From NCBI GenBank assembly GCA_008921705.1, contig VFFE01006624.1, forward strand, positions 210,748 through 274,747: 64,000 bases of DNA, read 5' to 3'. Under the pieces are notes generated by a model. That model saw only the letters and a program-made list of their open reading frames with translations, did no database searches and had not been told where the DNA came from. The position numbers and the translations under genes were made by a program. Shown in pieces: positions 23,801-35,999 of this stretch. This stretch comes from Burhinus oedicnemus. Taxonomy: Eukaryota; Chordata; Aves; Charadriiformes; Burhinidae. How positions within the stretch are numbered: position 1 is the first letter of the stretch; each line of letters starts with the position of its first letter.

Positions 23801-26800
23801 CTGTTAAATTGAACACAGAATCTCCTTTTAAATGTCTTGGATGTTAAATAATATATTGTAAAATGAAAATAACAGTCCATTTTTCTGGATTACTTGAGTT
23901 TCCAGTACTAACAATTACGTTACAAAAAAGCCAGCATGTTTTACCAGCTTCTAAGCGCCCAGTCACTGACTGTGAATTACTCTCCAAATGACTGTATAGT
24001 TTAGCTAAATAAAATTTGAATGATTTAAAAAAATCCCTATCAAACCAGTGTAATATCCTGCCTGAAAGATTAGGTATTTTAAAACTCAAGACTGAACTTC
24101 ACACATAGTGGCCAAGTAAAGAAGGCATTCCTCGCAAACAAGAGTTTGATTTTGAGCAGCACACCGTCACGGGCCCCATGGAAATGTGGAAACCTGCCTG
24201 CGCAGGTGAACAGCGAGAGCTCACCCCAACTTTCTCGTGCCAGTGGTTTCAGCTGTGGCAGGACGGCAGATTTTACAAGCATTGCAGGCCCTGCTTCGAT
24301 CGTTTGCCTGTCCTGTGAGAGGAAACCGATCCCAGTCTACCAGCGGTTCACAGAAGACGCAGGCAAATACTGTGCCTCAGAAACAATGTATTTTTTCTAT
24401 TTTATTAATTCCATTCCTCCCAAGCAATTAGTTGCCCAATAGGCTTTCTCATCTGTAACTGAAGGTCTCGTGACATTTGCAGTTTTTCCTAAATTTGTGA
24501 ACAGGAATATAAAAAGTTGTTATTGTAACATCCCAAGACAGAATGTTTTTTTTATAAAACAAGGGGGAAAAAACTTCCCATGGATTGATTGAGCCAGGCT
24601 TTAATCCCGTTAGTAAGAGATACTGTAAGAAATGAAGAGGTCCCTCCCCTTGCACACTTGCAAATCCTGGATCAGAGTTAAGCAGGAGATGATCTTATGT
24701 GGAAGCAGGTAATGAGGACGGGCAGAAGCACAAGGTTAACTGCCCAAGGCGGGGGAGAGGGGCTCTGCGCCAAAACGGGCTCAGGAGAAGAAGGGCCAGA
24801 GAAGCAGCACACCTCGCAGGCACAGCGCCTCCCCTGAATGAGCTCAACACATTTTTAATCTCCTGCAAGCAGAAAAAAAATTACTAAAAGATTAGTTCTG
24901 ATGGACACATAACAGTGTCTCTGCCTCTGAAAAATATAGGCAGCTAAGTTGAGTGAAGAATAACAGGTGTTTTTCAAACACACTATGAAAGGAGAATTGA
25001 CAGGCAGATGAAGGTCCAGCTTGGAAAATTAAAACTAAAAATCAGACTCCTGTGCCTGACAGACACCACTGTGTTTCCTTATACATATCAAAAAACATAG
25101 TATCATTTCAAATAAAGAACCCCAACCAATCCACGTGTTTTCCTCCGTTCTTTGCAAATTTGTACCTAATTCTGTACCTAGGAATTGTTAGGACTCTTTT
25201 CACACACTACCACTATTTATAAGAATACACTGTGCTCTAGCAGAATAAAAGCTTACTAAACTACAAAACCTGGCAATTAATCACACTGCATATGTGATGT
25301 ATTCTTTTGTAAAACAGAGGAAAAAAATATTCTGCTTGTTATCAACAGTAAAGTGAATCACTGCACTGATTAATCAGTTCCCCCTTTCAGTATTGAAAGT
25401 TGGCTTTCTGAATGTTTGATAGGATGTATTTAATTTTAATATTAAAATGTAAACTTGAGACTGCATTAGCTTGAAAAAGAAAGAATGTCTGCTTTAATGA
25501 TGCGGAAGGCTTATAGAAATTTAAAATCTCTAAGAATCAGGAAAAAATATACTTCACGTCAGCAGAAGTTATTTCACAATTTGACATTTCGGAACGCCTT
25601 ATGAGAAGTGGATGCAAACTTCCTACAAACGTAGCATCTCACTTTTAATGAGCCAAAAAAGGATACTGATTAAAATCAGTTTCTTTAAGTAGATTTGTGA
25701 TTTAGTTCATCTTAGCAGGAACCATCTAAAGACCAGAAGCCAACTGTGTTAAGTCCACACAACTGGCTCTCTAAAGACAAATCTCCGTACAGGAAAAAAC
25801 CATTGAGCTGTCTTTATAATTCACTCAAATTACTAATGGGATATTGTAGCTTCCATAATTTTCAGTACCCTACAGCAACACAGTTACTTTCAAAGGAAGT
25901 TTACTTAATCATTCTGAGTTACATGGCAAGTTAAAAACATGTAAGATCCCTCTGTTAAGAGTATTTTTTTTAAGACATCAAAGCACATTTTCAAACATAC
26001 ACACTTTATTTTTGCACAGAGGGAAAGGAGACGCATGTGACAGATCATCTCCCTTTTCTCAGAAGCATCGTTCTCTGACACAGACCCATCAACTGGTGAA
26101 CAAACTGAAACAACGTTTGTTTTAGGACAATGAAGGTGCATGAGATTTCTTTCTGTGGCTGAGACAAGGAGAACTGGTTTTAACCTACAATATAAAATAT
26201 CCAAAATGCATGCTATAAAACCCTTTTACTCAGACTAACATTTATGTCTGTATCATGTTTTATTTTAAAATAAAATTGTGTCAGTGAAGTCCTTTGATCC
26301 TTCTGTTATTAAGAGTTAAACTTCTGGGCTGATGCCTTGCATACATTTCAAGCATGTTATGACTACTGTGCTATTTAACTACACAGGGGATTATATGGGC
26401 ATTATTACAGGAAGTTTGATCTTTAAAGGAAAAGCAAAAACTCAATCACCTTTGTAGAACTGATTTTTAAGGTTAAGGTGGATTTCTTTTCTTTAGACAA
26501 TTTTCAACATACTGATCTTGACTTAGATTCACAGAAATGATTTGGCTAAACAAACTTTAATAAAAGTTAGTCAAGATTGAGGTATGGTGAAAACTGCAGT
26601 GTAGACTTTTGTACCAAACCAAACATTTATGAAACACAACTAAAGGGAATGCCAACATACAAATTTGTAAAATTAAATATTTTACATATCAGCTTATAGT
26701 CATAATTACCTTAGAAAGTAAGTCTTTTGTTTTGTTTATGATGGAATAGCAGATGCAACACACTATTTAAAGAAATATGTATTCTGATAATGGTTCAGTT

Positions 26801-28347
26801 TATGCTACCAAGTTGTAAAAATCACTGGAAGGAACATGAATGCTATATATACATTTTGCCTTTAAGATAATGTTAGCCTAATTGTTATCTGTAACAAAAA
26901 AGTAAATAATAATCATAAAAAAGGACAAGTGCATTTAAATTCATCAATAACAAGGCTCTTCAAAAACAACTTACTGTATACTACAGTCCCAAATTATAGG
27001 GGATTGGTTTATTGTAAATTTTTTTTGCAAACATTGGTCAGTTACTCCATCCATTGCATTCACATATTGTAAGAATGATAGGATTATGTAAAAGAACCCT
27101 TGGCCCCGCTAGAGATTAAGTAGTCATGTCACACTCTTTCTCTTCTGCCACCTTGAAAACTATTTCAAAGCCATTCTAAATCCATGCTAGGGTTTTAAAT
27201 ACAGAGTGCTTTCAAAAGCCATCTGCAAAAGAAAGCATGCTAGAAATAAGCCAGCTAGCTGTTTTAAAAATTTTTGTGATTATTAATCTTTAGACACTCA
27301 CAAAAGGCTTCAGAAAAGCTCAACTCTAACAGCTATTTACAAAGCAATTAAAAAAAAATAAATCAGTACTTAATCTAAAGCCATAAGCATGAATCCAATT
27401 TGATAGCTGAAAAAAGTAAAATATCAGTTAACAATATTCACCTGTTCTGAGCTTCATAGTTATCAGTATTTAAATCTTTATTAGCAGTTACTTCATGCCT
27501 GAAACTATACAATAGCAGAATCAGTGCCCGTAATCTTATTCAAAACTGATTAATTGGAAAGCAATCCTAGAAGTAAGAGAAGCCTTGCAACTTAACCTAA
27601 CCTTCCCTGAACAGACAGGAAACAAAAGGTAGATATTCAGAGTTAGCAAGACAGGAATTATGCTAAGGATATTTCAAACAAGAACAGAGTATGCAACTGT
27701 TTGGAAATACTTTGTAGCTTACTCATAATTTTTTCTTTGTAATTTCAGATTTTAATAAAATGAACTGCTATACAGTTTATCTGCAGCTCATCTCAGAAAA
27801 TCAGTTACTTTATGGTTTCCACTACAGTAGTACATGAATGCAACTCAGAGATGGGAGTCACCAAAGACTTACTGCCAAGCAGTCATACTCTTCTATTATC
27901 ACATCTGCAAAAGCCATTTTTCACACATTCTAAGGCACGGTAATCAGTAGTTCCAATCAGATTAGCAACTGTCTTTTTCTTCAAACCACACACCCCAGAA
28001 CAAACTTGCAATATGCCATTTCTTGATGGACCGCCTCAAGAATGACTTTTTATGTAACTGCACTAGAAAAACTACACTATAACCAGAACACACAAAATTA
28101 CTGTCCCCATCATCTGAATCAAAACCACAAACTTCCTCACTGATTTCTAATGCAAAGACATCAACCTCCTCCCTTCACCAAATCACCCTCTCATACAGTC
28201 CTGCTCTAAGGTCAGCTTACTAGGAACCACAACAGACACACAAAACACAACACCTTGCTACCACAAGCAAAGAGCCCACAGCCCAACACACCTGTCTACA
28301 TAAAACCAGCAATATTATCAATTCTGCTCTGAGTAGAGCCACCCATT
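20895..28347. other. Unique AT-rich DNA with one CpG-enriched patch
   Basis: No gene or dispersed repeat is recognised. At 24130-24830 CpG density rises in two clusters. The interval 25250-27160 is very AT-rich, lacks recognisable repeats and carries a TCF/LEF-type CTTTGATC at 26292-26299, so it could hold conserved regulatory sequence. The remaining open frames (up to 128 codons, minus, 20784-21170) resemble nothing known. Confidence 0.5.
24130..24830. other. CpG- and GC-enriched patch
   Basis: I count 12 CpG dinucleotides in about 230 bp at 24132-24360 and roughly seven more at about 24717-24815, in a neighbourhood where CpG is rare. The first cluster contains CCTGCGCAGG, which resembles half of an NRF1-type site. 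Two overlapping plus frames (98 and 64 codons) cover it but match no family I know. It might be a small unmethylated element, an exon or promoter, or a young unrecognised insertion. Confidence 0.45.
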
Positions 28348-28352
28348 ACACC
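28348..28352. repeat. Target-site duplication, left copy (ACACC)
   Basis: ACACC abuts the LTR on the left and recurs at 28932-28936 on the right. Five base pairs is the usual integration duplication for ERVL-type (class III) avian elements. Confidence 0.75.
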
Positions 28353-28479
28353 TCTCATGGTTTAACCCCAGCCAGCAACTAGGACCATGCAGCTGCTCGC
28401 TCACTCCCCCCACAGCAGGATGGGGGACAGAATCAGAAGAGTAAAAAATGAGAAAACACATGGGTTGAGATAAAGACGG

Positions 28480-28485
28480 TTTAAT
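28480..28485 (-). terminator. LTR poly(A) signal (ATTAAA)
   Basis: On the minus strand ATTAAACCGTCTTTATCTCA is followed by GTGTTTTCTCATTTTTT, a normal arrangement of poly(A) signal and downstream GU/U-rich element at the R/U5 boundary of an LTR. Confidence 0.65.
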
Positions 28486-28668
28486 AAGTAAAGCAAAAGC
28501 CATGCATGCAAGCAAGGCAAACTGAGAAACTCATTCACTACTTCCCATCAGCGGGCAGGTGTTCAGCCATCTCCAGGAAAGCACAGCTCCATCACGTGTA
28601 ATGGTTACTTGGAAGACAAAACGTTGTAACTCCGAACATTCCCCCTTTCCTTCTTCTTCCCCTAGCAC

Positions 28669-28674
28669 TATATA
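28669..28674 (-). promoter_or_regulatory. LTR TATA box
   Basis: The minus strand reads CAGTATATAGTG here, inside the solo LTR about 260 bp from its 5' end, which is where the U3 promoter of this family lies. Transcription would start about 25-30 bp further on, near 28640, and run toward lower coordinates. Confidence 0.7.
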
Positions 28675-28931
28675 CTGAGCACATCACATGGTATGGAATA
28701 TCCCTTTGGTCAGTTGGGGTCAGCTGTCCCTGCTGTGTCATCTCCCAACTTTTTGTGCACTCCCAGACTACTCACTGGGGGAGTGGTGTGAGGAGCAGAA
28801 AAGCCTTGACTGCTTAGCAACCACCAAAACCATTAGTGCACTGTCAACAGTATTTCCATTCCAAACCCAAAACACAGCACTATACCAGCTGCTAGTAAGA
28901 AATCAACTCCATCCCGGTTGAAACCACAACA

Positions 28932-28936
28932 ACACC
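28932..28936. repeat. Target-site duplication, right copy (ACACC)
   Basis: This matches the left copy exactly. The neighbouring CCCTAACCCTAA (28935-28946) equals two telomere-type units but is too short to mean more than chance. Confidence 0.75.
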
Positions 28937-31900
28937 CTAACCCTAAAGGATAGGCTTTGCCCAACAAAAATATTCCCAGCAGAAAAAAATCTTGTCATCA
29001 AACAGGACGCAGATATCACTAGTAAGCTCCTGCAGTACAGTAAGATTTCTGCCTCATGTCCTTCCTGCAAACATGTCCCTACCTGTCAAACTGCCCCGTG
29101 CTGGAAACCATACAGGGCAAAAAGCATCAGAGAACAACCAATAGATACTTGGAAAGGGTGTATAATGGAAGGTATGTTTTCCAAAGCCCATTCTTATGAC
29201 TTTTTCAGCCTTACCTAACTCATTATCGGTAGCAAATCTCCAGCAGTTTGTGGAACAGAACAAGATCTTGCAAGAATTAACCATCCTTGCTGCTGTCTCC
29301 ACAATAATCACTATAAATTCCTCCCAATACAGATTCATCGTTCACATTTCCTATATGAGTACATACCAGATGCAAAAAATGATTTCATGGAGACCATTAA
29401 ATAAAACCATTAACCAATGTACAGCAGAACGATCTCATGCAAACGAAAACAGAAACAGGCAGTTGCCAGCAGACCATTTCTCCAAACAAAAAAACCCCAA
29501 ACCAGAACCCCCTCCGTTTCTGACCTTTCAGTCTCGATCTTCAAATAAGACTTACAAAATATTTCCAGAAAGTGAACTTACAAACTGAAATTTATAATTT
29601 TACTATACACTAAATAGAACAATGTTGATATCAACACTGGTCTTATGACTCTTACAGTCCTCCACACACTCATGGCTGTGTTAGCCGTAGGTGTAACTTA
29701 CTGTTTGCTTCTCTGTTCAAAGCTGGCCAATAACACTCTCCCTGTCAACATATCCCTCTGCCCTGCAGGTACCAACCACCCTTTATCTTAATTTGTCTAA
29801 CCGACATTTTAACGTTACATTCAGAGCAACTGCTCTTCAGTCATCCATTTTTATCAGATCTGAGAAACGCCTTGTCTGATCAAGATGTCACATGAAAAAG
29901 TGGACAAAACACAGCTATACCATCAGCTAATGCACCTGTAAGTACCTACTATCATAGGCAAAATTATATTTAGGAAGAAAAACAGTAAAATTCTCTCATC
30001 TGTCTGTACTTGTCAACAGAAAAACCGATTGTTAATTGTGTTAACCATGTAAGATGAAAACATCACTGTAATGAAGAATCTGTATATCCCTGGCATAGAA
30101 TATGCTCTTCTGCTCAGGAGATGAAAATAATCCTAAAGGCAATTAAAACAGTCTACAATCAGGACGAAAAAGCAACAAATGAGGGTCCCAAAAGTTTTCT
30201 TTTAGTGTAGCAGGCCTAACCTACACCTTTTGCCTTAAGAACAAGGAGAATCAACAGCCTAACAGAGTTGGTCACAGGTCTTTAACTAGAAGGACCAAAT
30301 GAAAGAGTAAGGAGCAAACACAGGTGACAACAGAAGAAAGGATTTGGAAGTACAGCATTTAACAACTAGCATCTGTCTTTTATTTGAACATTTAGATTCT
30401 CTTATGCAAGGATCTGATCATAGCCTAAAATTGCCTTTTGTCTAAAACAGTGTACTAACACATGGAAAACACAGGTTTGTAGTGTAATGCTTCAATTAAA
30501 AAGCATTAAGCTGCCAAAACTAGAAACAGAATGTAATTATCACAACAAAGTATTCTTGAAAGAGAAATGTGGGTTTTAATAGACTGATTACTCTTTGGAC
30601 GTATAAATCATATCCCAAAAGGCAGCAAAGACACATCCAACTGAAAGGTATTTTTAATTATATCTTAATGTGAAGTGGCCTTTGTTCCTAAACACTGTTT
30701 TTTACCTCACAATATTTTCATATCAATGGTGTATTAACATTTTTCACAAAGCAGGATAGGTGGACAAGGTATAAAGCGATAAAAAACTACATATATAATG
30801 GCTGTTCTGTAAGCAAAGGTCAAGTTGGTGAGTTTGGAAAAGTCTCAGAGTTCAGGATGCTTTGCTCAGTACTATCTGCAATGTTAGTTGTCATCAGTGA
30901 GAAGGCTACTGCCTGCAGCCCACTTGATGAGGTCTGTCCAATATAGGCAAGGTGGACACTTCTCTGTCACTATCGAATTACCATGTCCCTCCAGTCTTTT
31001 TAGTTAAATGCTTGAGCTACTCTATTGTGTCTTCAAATATCATGGTATACTGACGATGCATAAATTACCTTTCAGCCACTAACCTTGACTATTTCAATCC
31101 ACAACTCAGTTCCAATCTCTGATAGCCACTCTTGGATGCCTACCCATCTTCTTACAGGTGAAACGATTCAGACCCAGCTCCTTCTCTTTTTATATGAATT
31201 CTACTCTGTACTTCATTCTTTGCACTGTTGTTATCAATCCCATTGTTCAAATTTTCAAACAAGGAATCATCCTCTAGATCCATCTTTCATGTAATGCAAC
31301 CACCTTTGCTACTTCTTTTTTTCTTTCTACATAGATATAATTTAGAGAGGACTTTATCCTTTAACAGTCAGAGCTGCCCAACTTCCCTCCAGGAAAATGA
31401 CAGGTAAGATCATTAATTGTGCCGAATGCTTTGTTTAGTGTCATGTCCTCAACTCTTCAGTGGTCTGGGGTTTTTTGTTTGTTGTTTTGTTTTGTTTTTT
31501 TTAAAAAACCCACCACAATTAATTCAAGCTTTGCTCTCAATCTCTAGTACCCGGACTATTTCACATTTCTATTCAGCGCATTTTTATACTGAAACTGTTT
31601 TTTATCCTTTCCAGTGGCACTATTTTCAAACAGTCCACTTTGTTGAACATTAAAGTCACAAAATCAAGGACTCAAAAGACTGCCCTAATTATAACTACAA
31701 GTTCAATCATAACTTAGCCTTCCTTCTTACATGTATAATGTAGTGATAAGACTCTAAAAGGTCTCTCAATTGTTTCAGCACTCTAAAACAGACCAAAACC
31801 CCTCAAGTTCTGTTAAATGTCACCATCTTTACTCTCCAACTACACTTCTCACCACAGCATGTGCCTCCATCGTTTGAGCTGAGGGAGTAAGTGGTAGATT

Positions 31901-34900
31901 CAATAGGATCTTATCTTGATTGACTGAGGGGAATAAAACCCCACAGCTCATATTTTAAAGACAGCAAAGGAATTTACCAAGATCAGACTTCCCAGAACCT
32001 GGACTCGGCAGAGACTGTCCTGCCACTGCAACTGCCCCATTCCCACTGCCTGGTCCCTCAGCTGTTCGGTTTCCCCTTTGCTAATCCCTTTACCAACCCT
32101 GCAGCTACCACCTCAGCAGCTGGTTTTATCCTTCCATCTCCTGATCTGAGTCTGCCCCATTCCTGTCTCCTGCACCTAAGACACTTCCCTGAAAGCGCCT
32201 GTACCTTCCATTTCATTTCCACTGAACAATTTCAGAAAAATTCAGCCTAAAGCTGACTCCTGGCACAGAGAATTTCAGAGTGAGCAGTTACGTTTTGCCA
32301 CTTGCAAACAACTGGAAACAGACTTGTAAAGAAAAAGCTTGAGTAACCTTATCTATCAGCAAAGCCACTGGAGCTACCTGGAAACTGCAAGCACTGTGAC
32401 TTCAGAAGCCCTTTAACTTTTATGTTGCCCCATACAAGTGTCGGGGCACAACTGTTTCCCCAGCTCCTAAAAGCACAGATAAATGTGTATATATGTATCT
32501 GTGTCCATGGAGATACATAAATAAAATTTCACTATTTATCTCTCTTCTGTCCAAACCAAATATTTATTGACAAAAAATGTCAAGTATTTTACCTCATTGT
32601 ATTGGATCACCAGGGTTTAACCATGGAGGCACGAAAAGCGCATCTCATTCCGATTTCTATTGGGTGTGATATAAAGCAAAACCATTAAATCACCAGTAAA
32701 CAGTTATCAGCAAATGATCATACGATGCTTTCACAAACTAACTTGCTTCAGTAAAACATGGTTTTGTGGGGGAAACACTTCTTTATAGTGGAGAGGTGTA
32801 AACATTATGGTGAACGTTTCAAGACGTGGCAAGAGTTGTCCACACGGACCCATCCTCTAGTGTCTGCCAGCCCACGATAGAAGTGGTTGTAACAATCTCT
32901 TCCATGAATCCCTGAAGAGTACCATAAGGATAATGATTTAAAAGTCCATACAACACAGTTTATCTGAGCTACCTTACTTGATTAGGTGATAATACAACTA
33001 TTGCTAACATCTGCTTTACAAAATAATTTCAGGGGTTTATGACAAAGCAAAGACAGCATGTTTGGTGAAGACTATGCCTTTCACAAATACTTGCTTGCCC
33101 TCGCTGTCTCTTGGACTGCCGCTGTACACACAGACAGAAACATCAATGATACAAGAGGCAGGTTCAAAATGAGACAGGCGAAACACAATGTGCTTGCTCG
33201 GTACAGCAAACAAGTTTATTTGTAAAACGCAGGATGCTGAAAATAAGCACAACTTCTACTCTTGCCTCTCAGGGGAGTGCCTGTTTTGGGAGACCAAAAG
33301 TAGTCTGCAGGTACTGTAGTTTTGAAAACTGAAGGGTCTACACCAAAAGAGTCTCCAAAATACATCTTTTACAGCAATACATAATATGCAATGGCTCACC
33401 ACTGCCACAGGGTGTCACAAGTTTAATAACGTTTAACAGAATTCAAAATGTTGCAAGTGAAGATGACAGGGAGCGTCCAATTACAGCTTAACACAGGCTA
33501 TTACCTTAGTTAACTCATCAACAGCAGCTGCGAAATTTGTTATAAATTTTAATGATCAACAGCAGCTACAAGCAGGACTGGGAGGCAGTGAAATTAACAC
33601 ATTTCACAATATGTATCCATTTGAATCAGTTAGTTCTACTAAAATATTGTAGAAGTCTTGCTCCTAACTGAGATTTCGCTCCTACTGAGTCTATAAAATC
33701 CTACCATTAATAATAAAAAGACGCTTCTTCAGAATAATCACCATTTCTTACTTCCAAAGGTCAAAAGTAAATAAGTAACTGCTACTCCACAAATTATTAA
33801 TATTTTTGACAGTTATGTTACTTTTACAAAGCAATAATCATTGGTTGCAATACTTGCCCTTTCTTGAGACTAGATAAATTTCATTTGGTGACACTGAAGC
33901 ATGAAAATACTTGGGGGGGGGAGGGGGGATGAAATGGACTCAGAGGGCTGAATTTTAATTATTGGAAGAAAAAATAACACATATCCAGTTTGGGATTTTC
34001 ATATATGTCTGTGTATATACACACACTACTACATGTGTACTGCATTTTACATATGTAAATACACACACACATACAGATAAAGAGAGGAGGGGAACATTCA
34101 ATACAGGGTATCATTTTATCAGTTTAACATTTGAAGGAATAGTATGATTCACCTGAACTTCAAATTAGAGTTTTTCAAGTTTCTTATGAATGTGCTCACA
34201 AATCTGTGCCAACCCTTCACTCCATTTCTCCAAGCAATTCAGCATGACTGTTTGGCCACATCAAGCTTCACCAACAACTCTAACGCTTGTGTGCAATTAC
34301 AGCTCCCTAAGTTGTCTTTTAGAGAACGATTTAAATGTCAAGTAGGCTGAAAATGGATATTAAATTCTTCTATTTTCACTCAATAACTTATTTTGTACTT
34401 AGCTCTGTAAATACTGATGTTTAATGATAATTCAGTTGAGAAGCGTTGAGGGCAGCAGTTTATAAGAATACCACACACTTCGCTAGGTTTCCATTTCTGC
34501 ATTTTAATACTATAAAGGCAGTCTATGGCTACATATTGTGAAGAGAACATAAGACATTAAAGGCAAACATCTTGACCCTACATCTCTAACCTAACAGACC
34601 ATGTTTTTATTAGACTCAGGAATACAGGTAAGAGTACTCAGTAGATGACAGCAGATCAGAACATTTAAACACATGCAAAACTTGTTTAAGTCTCTTTCCA
34701 TTTGACAAAACACTTAAATCTGTGCTCAGCTTTACGGACATATTTATGCTTAGTTAGTTTAGCCAGAACTTAAGCAAACAGGGATTAGGCAAAATTTGAA
34801 GATCTCTTTTTCAAAAAAGTCTTTTAGCCTGCTTTCTTAGCTGAGTTCTTTTACCACGTTTGAAAAGTAAGTATAAAAATGATGCTCTGTGTATACACAC

Positions 34901-35999
34901 AGATTGGTGTCTCTAAATGACATAGCCCAGAGAAATTCCTATGCCATTTTTGCATTTTCCCCATATTCTGCATTCCAAGGTTAAGGTCAGGGAGTAGGAT
35001 TTCCCAACTCAACTTTCTGCTTTTTTGTATTTGATTTTCGAAGTGACTGTAGGACATTTTCATTTTGTCCCACCTGCCTTCTCCCACTTTTTGCTATCTA
35101 GTCTCTGCTCAATTTTTCTCTTTAGTAAACCAGGTGAAGCTAGCATAAATCAGAAAACTCAGATGAAGTCAGTGGATTTACCCCGATTACAGATCAGAGA
35201 GTCTATTTCATTTTTATTAATGTATAAAAAAAATGACAAGCCTGACTGATTTTGTAGTAGTACTCTGAGACTACTAAGTACCAGCCTTAGCTACAACACA
35301 CACATTTGGACAAGCTTATTTTAATATATATACACACACATACATAGATACACACTGTTAAGGGAAGAGAGAAAAATAATCCTAATAGTATTAAAAAAAT
35401 GAACAAATGGTAAATTAATTGTGGATTTTTAAATAAATACTGTAAGCCACTGTTTGAGTTAACAAGGGGTTTTTTTTGCTTATATATTTCATGATTAAGC
35501 TATTCTCAATACTTAAATTATAAACCCGTTTCTTCATTAATGCCAAAACTATGGAAGTAAGAAATTGTAAGATTTTTTACAGCTGTTTGCCACAGGCTTT
35601 TGTTGCTCTATGAGAGCTTTCTGCTGATGAGGTGAGCTATTTAATTCTATGAAATTACAACTAAATTCTCCTCCCTTGGTGCAGTTTTGAACAAGCCAGT
35701 GATGTGATCAGACTTGTGTCACTAAGCTTTTCTTATAAAACCCATGCAGGGTTTTTTTTGTTTTTGTTTGTTTGTCATGGAACAAGAAAAACACTTGTTA
35801 CCATGCAGCAAAAAACTCTTCTACCTTTCACCATTAGGACTAAGAAAAGCTGAGAATACGTACCAAAGCTATGTGAAACACAAACTTCACGTCTTTAGTG
35901 TCAGAGGTGCTGCATTCTCTGTTTTTTTCACTTTAGTTCTCCGGGGGGGCGTGGGTGTGTTTGGAAAATCATGACAGGAAAATGCTGTAACAAAACCTG
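28937..35999. other. Unique AT-rich non-coding DNA
   Basis: No gene is recognised. Local items are a pyrimidine-rich, GC-richer stretch at about 31985-32220, a T/G tract at about 31470-31500, a G tract at 33913-33928 (nine G, A, six G), and short CA/TA-rich stretches near 34010-34072 and 35323-35355. Open frames (up to 130 codons, plus, 29196-29588) resemble no known protein. Confidence 0.5.

Larger units (their letters stand above)
28353..28931 (-). mobile_element. Solo LTR of an avian endogenous retrovirus
   Basis: Read on the minus strand, this 579-bp element begins TGTTGTGGTTTC and ends AAACCATGAGA, near-complementary termini of the TG...CA type in which the last CA has mutated to GA. 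In order on the minus strand it has a U3 region, a TATA box (28669-28674), an ATTAAA poly(A) signal (28480-28485) followed by T/GT-rich sequence, and a short U5. The ends and the CATACCATGTGATGT block upstream of TATA match an LTR family I know from many neoavian genomes. A 5-bp duplication (ACACC) flanks it. No gag, pol or env sequence and no second LTR lie within the window nearby, so this is a solo LTR left by recombination between two LTRs. The 5-bp duplication favours an ERVL-like over an ERVK-like assignment, but the class is inferred. Confidence 0.92.

Noticed and set aside
28318..28921. Frames of 65 (minus) and 77 (plus) codons overlapping the LTR
   Set aside because: The sequence is a non-coding LTR. 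The frames show no retroviral protein similarity and cross LTR boundaries or regulatory parts.
28935..28946. CCCTAACCCTAA as a possible interstitial telomere
   Set aside because: Only two units are present, well within chance expectation.
29196..29588. 130-codon plus-strand frame as a possible gene
   Set aside because: The peptide has no recognisable motif, the region is AT-rich with no promoter or splice context, and the minus strand is also partly open.
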